Positions 1 to 8,100 of a DNA stretch of 38,897 bases are shown piece after piece; positions within the stretch are counted from its first letter, which is position 1, and every line of letters starts with the position of its first letter. The position numbers and the translations under genes are program-made. The notes beneath the pieces were generated by a model. The model made no database searches. It had not been told where the DNA came from and was given only the letters and a program-made list of their open reading frames with translations. This DNA comes from an uncultured Prevotellaceae bacterium (GTDB taxonomy: Bacteria; Bacteroidota; Bacteroidia; Bacteroidales; Bacteroidaceae): NCBI GenBank assembly GCA_900317305.1, contig ONGG01000055.1, positions 1 to 38,897 on the forward strand, written 5' to 3'.

Positions 1-85
1 CTCTTCCCATCCCGAACAGAGAAGTTAAGCCTGCCCGCGCCGATGGTACTGCAATGCAATGCGGGAGAGTAGGTCACCGCCTTCT
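1..85 (+). rRNA. rrf: 5S ribosomal RNA, 3' part
   Basis: The window opens inside a 5S rRNA gene. The conserved block with CCCGAACAGAGAAGTTAAGC near the start and the 3' block GGAGAGTAGGTCACCGCC at about 64-81 are both present; the first 25-30 nt lie off the left edge. A factor-independent terminator follows at once, so this is the end of an rRNA operon whose 16S and 23S genes should lie to the left. The exact 3' end is uncertain by a few bases. Confidence 0.93.
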
Positions 86-93
86 TTAGGAAA

Positions 94-130
94 GGGCTCC
101 TGGAAGTTCGCTTCCGGGAGCCCTCATTTT
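94..130 (+). terminator. rRNA operon terminator
   Basis: A 13-bp stem (94-106 with 111-123, one G-T pair) closed by a stable TTCG tetraloop is followed by a T-rich stretch. It sits about 10 nt after the 5S gene, as expected for the end of an rRNA operon. Confidence 0.85.
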
Positions 131-150
131 GTATGCTCATGATGTCATGA

Positions 151-222
151 TGCCCATCGTGCCCAATATGCCCATTATGCCCATCGTGCCCATTGAGCCC
201 ATCCTGCCCATTGAGCCTATCA
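151..222. repeat. 9-bp tandem array, 8 units
   Basis: Eight consecutive 9-bp units follow the pattern WGCCCATNN (for example TGCCCATCG, TGCCCATTA, AGCCCATCC), with more degenerate units just to the left. The last unit (214-222) contains the stop codon of the minus-strand gene that ends at 220. The same unit family recurs as a perfect array at 31876-31974. Confidence 0.85.
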
Positions 223-639
223 CTCTTTCTTCAGCACGATTTTCGAGGGTATCTTTACGTATTTTCTATTCACCACGATCTTGTAAGTGCTTCCTTTCTC
301 ATGCTTCATGATGAGATTGCCCTCATCGTCGAACGACAGTTGGGCGATGAAATCCTCACTGCCGTAATCGTTGATAACCTCAATGGTGGCACTTCGTGGG
401 TTCTTGACCGTTACCTCGGTGATCAACCATACACGGCCGTCGCGTTTCGAGCCCAGATATCCGGGAATCTCACCAAACAGCTCCTGGCCTGGTACGGTCA
501 CTTTTTGGTCATAGGCATCGATAATCAGGAAAACCTGGTACTCTGCGTTGTAAAATCTCCCCTTGAAAGGCTGCTCGTCCTGGGCCTGACAGCAGAATGG
601 GATGACAAAGAACAATAAAGAAAAGATGATTCTGGTCAT
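220..639 (-). CDS. Small secreted protein of unknown function
   Basis: A 139-residue protein starting with a signal peptide: basic MTR, a hydrophobic stretch to about residue 17, and a likely SPase I site after QAQ near residue 20. The mature part has alternating hydrophobic/polar segments typical of a small beta-rich periplasmic or surface protein, with no family motif I recognise. Two cysteines at about 16-17 lie within the signal peptide, so a lipoprotein is a weaker alternative. A TATCTTTG -7 box at 680-687 lies about 40 bp upstream on the minus strand. The gene stands alone, divergent from the glycogen synthase, and its stop codon sits inside a tandem array. Confidence 0.75.
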   Translation of the reverse strand: MTRIIFSLLFFVIPFCCQAQDEQPFKGRFYNAEYQVFLIIDAYDQKVTVPGQELFGEIPGYLGSKRDGRVWLITEVTVKNPRSATIEVINDYGSEDFIAQLSFDDEGNLIMKHEKGSTYKIVVNRKYVKIPSKIVLKKE

Positions 640-679
640 ATTGTATGGGCTTTTTACCTTACCTAATACTATTTTATTA

Positions 680-687
680 CAAAGATA
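680..687 (-). promoter_or_regulatory. Promoter -7 box of the small secreted protein
   Basis: TATCTTTG read on the minus strand matches the Bacteroidetes -7 consensus TAnnTTTG and is placed about 40 bp before the ATG at 639. No good -33 TTTG is seen at the usual 19-21 bp spacing. Confidence 0.5.
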
Positions 688-760
688 TTCTTTTTTCTCA
701 ATATATGCAGTGGATATTCAAAAAACTTCTTTTTCAAGGTCTTTTTTTGATTTTTTTTAG

Positions 761-768
761 TAACTTTG
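761..768 (+). promoter_or_regulatory. Promoter -7 box of the glycogen gene pair
   Basis: TAACTTTG matches TAnnTTTG and lies 23 bp before the ATG at 792. It lies inside the longer open frame that begins at 645, so it supports the downstream start at 792. A TTTG at 746-749 is too close to be the usual -33 box. Confidence 0.55.
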
Positions 769-791
769 CACTCGGATTATTAGTTTTTCAC

Positions 792-2459
792 ATGGGTAAA
801 AATTTGTTATTTCCCGATTATATTTTTGAGTCAAGTTGGGAAGTTTGCAATAAAGTTGGGGGTATTTATACCGTTTTGTCCACAAGGGCCAACACCTTGC
901 AGGAGAAAATTACCGACCATATTATCTTTATCGGCCCTGATTGCTGGCACGACAAGAAATCTCCTTATTTCACTGAAGACCCCACGCTCTTTGAGGAGTG
1001 GAAGGTGAGTGCCGAGAAAGACGGACTGAAAATGAAGATCGGACGGTGGAATATTCCAGGAAATCCTATTGCTATTCTGGTGGATTTCGAAGAATACTAT
1101 ACCCGGAAAGATGAAATCTACACCATGCTTTGGGAACTCTACCAGGTAGACAGTCTTCACGCCTATGGCGACTACGACGAGGCTTCCATGTTCTCTTATG
1201 CCGCAGGATTGGTGGTGGAGAGTTTCTACCATTTCTATCTCAATCAGGACACCAAGGTGGTGTATCACGGCAATGAGTGGATGACGGGTCTCGGACTTCT
1301 CTATATCCGCCACCGACTGCCACAAATCGCCACCGTTTTCACTACCCATGCCACAAGTATCGGACGAAGCATAGCAGGCAACAACAAGCCTCTCTACGAT
1401 TATCTCTTCGCTTATAATGGCGACCAGATGGCGGGTGAGCTCAATATGCAAAGCAAGCATTCCATTGAGAAACAAACTGCCAAAAATGTTGACTGTTTCA
1501 CAACCGTGAGCGATATTACCGCAAAGGAGTGTCTCGAGCTGCTCGACAAGCCCGTGGATGTGGTTTTGCCCAATGGCTTCGAGAATGATTTCGTTCCAAA
1601 GGGCGCAGATTTCACCAAGAAGCGCCGTCAGGCAAGAAAATGTCTCATCAATGTGGCCAATGCACTTATTGGCACTGACCTTGACGATGATGTGCTCATC
1701 GTCTCGACCAGTGGTCGATATGAGTTCAGAAACAAGGGCGTGGATGTATATATCGAGGCGATGAACCGCCTCTTGCGCGACAAGAATCTGAAGAAACAAG
1801 TATTGGCTTTTATCGAAGTTCCAGGTTGGGTGGGAGAGCCCCGAAAAGACCTTGTGGAACGCTTGGAAAGTGCGAAAAAGTTTAACACTCCTCTTGAGGT
1901 CCCCCTGGTCACTCACTGGCTCCACAACATGTCGCACGACAACGTGCTGGGCATGCTCAAGTTCCTCGATATGTGGAACCGCCCCGATGACCATGTGAAA
2001 CTGATTTTCCTTCCCTGTTATCTTACTGGCGACGATGGGGTGTTCAATATGTCCTATTACGACCTCATATTGGGAAATGATCTCTGCATCTATCCTTCCT
2101 ATTATGAACCTTGGGGCTACACACCGCTCGAGGCAGTGGCGTTCAAGGTACCTTGCATCACTACCGACCTGGCTGGTTTCGGACAGTGGGCCAATAGTGT
2201 GCATGGTGGCGTCAGCGAGATCATTGATGGCGTGAAGGTCATCCACCGCACCGACTACAACTACTCCGAGGTGGCCGACAATATCAAGGACACGGTATCC
2301 GAATTCTCCGCTTTCACCAAAGAGCAGGTGGCAAAGGCCCGGGCCAATGCCGACAAACTCTCGAAAAAGGCGCTTTGGAGCCATTTCATCAAGTATTATT
2401 ACGAGGCCTACGACATCGCATTGCGCAAAGCCTCACAAAGAATAAGCGAACACAATTAA
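792..2459 (+). CDS. glgA: Glycogen synthase, eukaryote-type GT3
   Basis: Transfers glucose from a nucleotide sugar to the non-reducing end of a growing alpha-1,4-glucan in the cytoplasm. The protein is 555 residues and begins [20 protein letters not shown], matching GT3 enzymes, whose N-terminal strand ends in a KVGGIYTV glycine-rich loop. A GT-B fold E-x7-E motif is visible at E439 and E447 ([11 protein letters not shown]). The frame stays open back to 645, but those 49 extra codons span the promoter and look non-coding, so the ATG at 792 is chosen. Bacteroidetes commonly carry this GT3 enzyme instead of the GT5 GlgA of most bacteria. The phosphorylase follows after 19 bp, giving a synthesis/breakdown pair probably on one transcript. 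Sugar-nucleotide preference (UDP- or ADP-glucose) cannot be read from the sequence. Confidence 0.93.
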   Translation: MGKNLLFPDYIFESSWEVCNKVGGIYTVLSTRANTLQEKITDHIIFIGPDCWHDKKSPYFTEDPTLFEEWKVSAEKDGLKMKIGRWNIPGNPIAILVDFEEYYTRKDEIYTMLWELYQVDSLHAYGDYDEASMFSYAAGLVVESFYHFYLNQDTKVVYHGNEWMTGLGLLYIRHRLPQIATVFTTHATSIGRSIAGNNKPLYDYLFAYNGDQMAGELNMQSKHSIEKQTAKNVDCFTTVSDITAKECLELLDKPVDVVLPNGFENDFVPKGADFTKKRRQARKCLINVANALIGTDLDDDVLIVSTSGRYEFRNKGVDVYIEAMNRLLRDKNLKKQVLAFIEVPGWVGEPRKDLVERLESAKKFNTPLEVPLVTHWLHNMSHDNVLGMLKFLDMWNRPDDHVKLIFLPCYLTGDDGVFNMSYYDLILGNDLCIYPSYYEPWGYTPLEAVAFKVPCITTDLAGFGQWANSVHGGVSEIIDGVKVIHRTDYNYSEVADNIKDTVSEFSAFTKEQVAKARANADKLSKKALWSHFIKYYYEAYDIALRKASQRISEHN

Positions 2460-2478
2460 AACTTATATTTTATCAAGT

Positions 2479-5034
2479 ATGAAAATTAAGGCAGATTATG
2501 CAAATGTTCCTCAGTGGAAGGAAGTGACGGTGAAATCCAAACTTCCCAAACAGTTGGAATGTCTCGATGAACTCGCCCACAATATGTGGTGGGCATGGAA
2601 CTATGAGGCCAGAGACCTTTGGAGAAGCCTCGATGAAGACCTCTACGAGGAGGTGGGACACAACCCCGTGATGCTCCTTGAGCGCCTTAGCTACGACAGG
2701 AAACAGGAAATTGAGAAAGACAAGACCATCATGAAGTGCGTGAACGACGTGTATAAGAAGTTCCGCGCATATATGGATGTCAAGCCCAATAGCAAACGCC
2801 CCTCTGTGGCTTACTTCAGCATGGAGTATGGCCTCAACCAAGTGCTCAAGATCTACTCTGGTGGTCTGGGTATGCTCGCTGGTGACTACCTCAAGGAGGC
2901 ATCCGACAGCAATGTCGACATGTGTGGCGTGGGCTTCCTCTATCGCTTCGGCTACTTCAAGCAGTCACTCAGCATGGACGGCCAGCAGATAGCCAACTAC
3001 GAGGCCCAGAACTTCAACTCGCTGCCTATCGAGCGTCAGCTCGATGCCGACGGCAACCACCTCGTGGTCGACGTGCCTTATATGAACTATCAGGTGCATG
3101 CCTATGTGTGGCGTGTGAATGTGGGCCGTATCCCCCTCTACCTCCTCGATACCGACAATGAGATGAACTCCGAGTTCGACAAGCCCATTACCCACTCTCT
3201 CTATGGTGGCGACTGGGAGAACAGGCTCAAGCAGGAGATCCTCCTCGGCATCGGTGGTATGCTCACTCTCAAGAAACTGGGTATCCAGAAAGAGATCTAC
3301 CATTGCAACGAGGGACATGCCGCACTCTGCAACCTGCAGCGCCTCTGCGACTATGTGCGCGAAGGCCTGACGTTCAACCAGGCGCTCGAACTGGTGAGGG
3401 CCTCATCGCTCTATACCGTCCACACTCCCGTGCCCGCCGGTCACGATTATTTCGACGAGGGAATGTTCGGAAAGTATATGGGTGGCTATCCCCAGTTGCT
3501 CGGCATCACATGGGATGAGTTCATCGGCATGGGCCGCCAGAATCCCGACGACCACTCCGAGCGTTTCTGCATGTCGATTTTCGCCTGCAACACTTGCCAG
3601 GAGGTCAATGGCGTGAGCAAGCTCCACGGATGGGTGAGTCAGAAGATGTTCGCTCCCATCTGGAACGGTTACTATCCTGAGGAGAACCATGTGGGATACG
3701 TCACCAATGGCGTGCACTTCCCAAGTTGGGCTGCCACCGAGTGGCGTCAGCTCTATGCCAAGTATTTCGACAAGAAATTTATGGGCGACCAGAGCAACGA
3801 GAAAATCTGGCATGCCATCTACAATGTGCCCGATGAGGAAATCTGGGCCACTCGTATGGCACTGAAGAAGAAGCTCGTCGACTATATCCGCGACAAGTTC
3901 CGCGAGACATGGCTCAAGAACCAGGGCGACCCCTCACGTGTGGTATCCCTGCTCCAGAAGATCAACCCCAATGCGCTGATGATTGGTTTCTGCCGCCGTT
4001 TCGCTACTTACAAGCGTGCTCACCTGCTCTTCACCGACCTTGAGCGCTTGTCGAAGATTGTCAATAATCCCGATCATCCCGTGCAGTTCATCTTCTCGGG
4101 TAAGGCTCACCCGGCCGACGGTGCCGGCCAGGGTCTCATCAAGCGTATCTTCGAGATCAGCCAGCGTCCGGAGTTCCTCGGCAAGATCATCTTCCTCGAG
4201 GACTATGACTTCCGCCTTGCACGCCGCCTCGTCTCGGGTGTGGATATCTGGATGAACACGCCTACCCGTCCGCTCGAGGCTTCGGGCACATCAGGCGAGA
4301 AGGCCGAGATGAATGGTGTGGTCAACCTCTCCGTGCTCGACGGATGGTGGCTCGAGGGCTACCGCGAGGGTGCCGGATGGGCACTCACCGAGAAGCGCAC
4401 CTATGAGAACCAGGGTTACCAAGACCAGCTCGACGCCGCCACCATTTACGGCTTGCTCGAGAATGAGATTATCCCGCTCTACTACGACAAGTGCGACAAA
4501 GGCTATAGCGAGGGCTGGGTAAAGGTGATCAAGAACTCCATCGCCACCATCGCTCCTCACTACACCATGAAGCGCCAGCTCGACGACTACTACTCGAAGT
4601 TCTACTGCCGTCTGGCAGAGCGCTCGAAGAAGTTGCACGCCAATGGCAACCAACTGGCCAAGGAGATCGCTTTCTGGAAAGAGACCGTGGCCGAGCGCTG
4701 GGATGCCATCTCTGTGGTGTCAAAGTCAAGCACCCTGAATGACTATCCAGCAGAGACCGGTACCGAGTTCACTGTGAAGTATGTGATCGACGAGCAAGGC
4801 CTCGACGATGCCGTGGGACTCGAGTTCGTTGTCCTCAAGCCCGATGCTAAGGGCGAGGACCGCATCGCCAGCGTTCATCCCTTCGAACTCGTCGGCAGGG
4901 AGGGCAACCTCTACACCTTCGAGTGCGATATTGAGCCCGACGAGGCCGGCACATACAAGACGGCTGTACGTATGTATCCCAAGAGCGACAAACTGCCTCA
5001 CCGACAGGATTTCTGCTACGTGCGCTGGATTTAA
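2479..5034 (+). CDS. glgP: Alpha-glucan (glycogen/maltodextrin) phosphorylase, GT35
   Basis: A pyridoxal-phosphate enzyme that releases glucose 1-phosphate from the non-reducing ends of alpha-1,4-glucans. The 851 residues fit the short bacterial phosphorylase type, with an N-terminal extension of the DUF3417 kind (about residues 10-115, including the HNMWWAWN segment). The cofactor site is [14 protein letters not shown], with the PLP lysine at Lys608; the segments HCNEGHAAL and [11 protein letters not shown] are also typical. It has no signal peptide, so it is cytoplasmic. It lies 19 bp after the glycogen synthase gene and is followed by a strong hairpin at 5061-5093 that would end the transcript. 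Confidence 0.95.
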   Translation: MKIKADYANVPQWKEVTVKSKLPKQLECLDELAHNMWWAWNYEARDLWRSLDEDLYEEVGHNPVMLLERLSYDRKQEIEKDKTIMKCVNDVYKKFRAYMDVKPNSKRPSVAYFSMEYGLNQVLKIYSGGLGMLAGDYLKEASDSNVDMCGVGFLYRFGYFKQSLSMDGQQIANYEAQNFNSLPIERQLDADGNHLVVDVPYMNYQVHAYVWRVNVGRIPLYLLDTDNEMNSEFDKPITHSLYGGDWENRLKQEILLGIGGMLTLKKLGIQKEIYHCNEGHAALCNLQRLCDYVREGLTFNQALELVRASSLYTVHTPVPAGHDYFDEGMFGKYMGGYPQLLGITWDEFIGMGRQNPDDHSERFCMSIFACNTCQEVNGVSKLHGWVSQKMFAPIWNGYYPEENHVGYVTNGVHFPSWAATEWRQLYAKYFDKKFMGDQSNEKIWHAIYNVPDEEIWATRMALKKKLVDYIRDKFRETWLKNQGDPSRVVSLLQKINPNALMIGFCRRFATYKRAHLLFTDLERLSKIVNNPDHPVQFIFSGKAHPADGAGQGLIKRIFEISQRPEFLGKIIFLEDYDFRLARRLVSGVDIWMNTPTRPLEASGTSGEKAEMNGVVNLSVLDGWWLEGYREGAGWALTEKRTYENQGYQDQLDAATIYGLLENEIIPLYYDKCDKGYSEGWVKVIKNSIATIAPHYTMKRQLDDYYSKFYCRLAERSKKLHANGNQLAKEIAFWKETVAERWDAISVVSKSSTLNDYPAETGTEFTVKYVIDEQGLDDAVGLEFVVLKPDAKGEDRIASVHPFELVGREGNLYTFECDIEPDEAGTYKTAVRMYPKSDKLPHRQDFCYVRWI

Positions 5035-5060
5035 TTGAACATTCTCTTTTAGTAGATATG

Positions 5061-5093
5061 AAAAGGGCATCGGTCAATCCGATGCCCTTTTTT
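5061..5093. terminator. Bidirectional terminator between convergent genes
   Basis: A 13-bp stem (AAAAGGGCATCGG paired with CCGATGCCCTTTT, 5-nt loop) carries A-residues on its left flank and T-residues on its right. It can therefore end both the plus-strand glgP transcript and the minus-strand helicase transcript that stops at 5125. Confidence 0.88.
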
Positions 5094-5124
5094 AGTGTGC
5101 TTTTGCGTGGTGAATCCACTTCCG

Positions 5125-8100
5125 TCAGCGCATCGTGATGGTGCCACCTTGGTTGGTCATGAATCCCTCGTTGCAAAGTTGGTCGATGGCGCGGCCCACA
5201 GCATTGTCGAGACGTGGTGTGCGACGGGCGAAGCCCAGCAATTTCGCAGCCTGGCGAAGCAGGTCTTCGTGCGAGAGCGACAATTGCTGCGACACGGCCA
5301 TCCTGAGCAGGTTCTTGATCTCCAATGTGCAGATCTGGTCGGGCTCACGGCCGTTGGCCTTGCGGTATTGGGTGTATCCGCGGGCATGGTCGGCATCTTG
5401 CCAGATGGTGGGGTCGTCGGGATTCGATGAGGGGTCGATGTAGGATTTCGACACCTCGTTGTCGATGATGTGCTTCAGTCGCTCGCTCACACGGCTCTGC
5501 CCGTAGATTTTCTTGATGCGCTCCTGCAGATAGCCATAGGTCACAGGCTGCTCACGGCGGATGATGGTCTGGAGGTCGCCGATGATTTGCCTGCGGTGCA
5601 GCGACACGGCTTCCTGGGTGGCACCCTGCAATTTGATGGGGATGTCGGCCAGGTCGTAGGGCAGTTCCTTGTCGTTTTTGATGGTGATTAGGTCGTCCTC
5701 GCTCACGTCGAAGGGTATCGACGAGAGACGTTTCTGTTGCTCGGTCTCTTTCGACGTGGCGGTGGCCTCCTCTCCGTCTTTCTTGGCGGCCGATGCCGAT
5801 GCCAGCGGTGCGGGTTTCTTGCTCACCGTGGCATTGGTGCCCTGAGAGGCCGGCGCGTCTTCTTTCCCTTTCGTCAGTCGGTCTATCTCGTCGAGAATCC
5901 GGTCGAGCACCTTCTCCCGGTTCAGGAACCAGTCGATGGTCCATACGCGGAGCAGGTTCCAACCCAATCCCTTCAGTACGCCAGGCTGACAGATCTCGCG
6001 GTCGCGCTGGGTCTTCGTCGCATAGTAGTTGGTGCCATCGCACACGATGCCCAGCAGGTAACGGTCGCTCTGGCGAGGGTCGATGACGGCCAGGTCGATC
6101 TTGAATCTCGAACGGCCCACCTTGGTGTCCACCTGATGGCCGTGGGCTCGCAGTTCCTCGGCGATGGAGTTCACAATCGTGTGGTCGGTATCCTCCTCTA
6201 TCTGTGCCGACGACACTGGCATGCGGCCACTCTTGGCAAACTCCAGGAAGCGCTTCAGGCCTTCCACACCTCTTGCGCGACTGCGGTTCAGGTCGATCTG
6301 CTCGGCGCGAAGCGTCGAGAACACCACCATCTCGTAGCGGGCACGGCTCACGGCCACGTTCAGGCGCCGCTCACCGCCCTGGTTGTTGAGCGGACCGAAG
6401 TTCATCGACACCTTTCCACTCTTGTCGGGACCATAGCCCACCGAGAACAGGATCACGTCGCGCTCGTCGCCCTGCACGTTCTCTAGGTTCTTGATGAAGA
6501 TAGGCTCCTCGCAGTCGTAGGCCTTGCGCTCCAACTCGGGGTCTTTGCCCAGTTCTTCCACAAGGATGTCCTCGATAAGGTCTTGCTGCACCTTGCTGAA
6601 CGATACGATACCGATGCTGAGTTTCGAGAGTTCGGGGTCGCGCAGGCGGCGCACCACTTCTTTCACGATGGCCTCGGCCTCGGAGCGGTTGCACCGGGTC
6701 TTGCCCATGTCGTAGGTGCCGTCGATGTTCACCAGACTCACTTTCGAGGCGCGGTCGTCGGCCGACGGGAAGGTATATAGCTTGCCTTCGTAGTATTGTG
6801 AGTTGCTGAAGGCGATCAGACTCTCGTGGCGGCTGCGGTAGTGCCAGGTCAGGTAGTTGTCGGGGAACGACAGTGTGATGCAGTCGTCCAGGATGCTCTC
6901 CATGTCGTCGTTCTCGGCCTCGCTCTCGTCCACATTGGTCGTAGTGAAGAAACTTGTCGGAGGCATCTGCTTCGGGTCGCCCACCACGATGAGGGCCTTT
7001 CCACGGGCTATGGCGCCCACGGCCTCGCTGGTAGGCATCTGTGAGGCCTCGTCGAAGACCACGATGTCGAACTTCTCTTGGTCGAGGTCGATATACTGTG
7101 CCACCGAGATGGGGCTCATCAGCATACACGGGCACAGTTTGGGCAGCAGCGTGGGTATCTGGTCGATGATGTGGCGGATGGTGGTGCCGCGGCCTCCTGA
7201 GTTGATGAGGCGCTTCAGCGTGCCTATCTCCGAACTGTGCGAGGCCTCTATCGTCAGCGATGGGATGCGTGAGGCCAGGATGCAGTAGAGGGCTCGTTTC
7301 GTCAGTTCCTGGAATTGCTTGGCCTTGTCGCGGTAGTGGGCGATTTTCTCCTCGAAGATGAGGCCGTTGAAAACCTGCAGTTCAGGGTCGTTGTCGATAA
7401 TGTCCATCGCGAGTTTCTTGTAGAGTCCGCGCTGCATTGCCTCGAGGGCCTCGTCTTGGTCGTGCCCCTGTTCCAGGTAGTCGACTACGGGCATGAGGTG
7501 CATGGTGAGGAGTTTCCTGCGGCGCAGGCACCATTGCGACCAGTCGCGCGACGTGCCGATGTTCACTTGCCACTGGGGGAGGCGCTGCACCACAGTGTCC
7601 AAGGTCACCTTGGGCGACAGGGCACAATAGGCCACGGCGGCATGCAGTAGCGAGTTCACTTGTCGCACGGCACTCACGTCCACTCCCAGTGTGGCGGAGC
7701 GGTCGAGTGGGGGGATATAGGCGGTGGGGGCTCCGGTCTGCCTCACCATCTCCTGTATTTGGGTGGCGTTGCGCAGGCTGTCTTCCATCTTCTGCCATTG
7801 CTCGCTGCCTGGGGTGGCCAGCATTCCGAAAATGCGGGTCATCTCGGCTTGCTGGGGAGCCAGTTCATTGGTCATGCGGCGGTATTTCTGCAGGTTCTCG
7901 ATGAGGGCGGGGATGTCGTCGGCGGTCACGTCGGCGCGGTATCCCTTGAGGCCCTTCACCACATTCTTCTTGGCGAATATGCGGGGGATGGCCCATTTCT
8001 GGCATGCGTTGTTCCAGTCGGTGGCCAGTTTCATCACGTCCAACTGCAGTATCTCGGGGGCGTAGGTGCGGGTGAGAGCCGTGCGGGCCTCGTCGCGTGC

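Noticed and set aside
151-222. A CRISPR array at either of the 9-bp arrays.
   Set aside because: Units are contiguous with no spacers and far too short; no cas genes are present.
645-791. An upstream start for glycogen synthase adding 49 residues.
   Set aside because: The extension overlaps the -7 box at 761-768, is AT-rich and F/L-rich, and does not match the family N-terminus that begins at 792.
831-2384. A 517-codon open frame on the minus strand opposite the glycogen synthase gene.
   Set aside because: It is antisense to a clear GT3 gene, its translation has no recognisable motif, and it reflects codon bias of the plus-strand gene.
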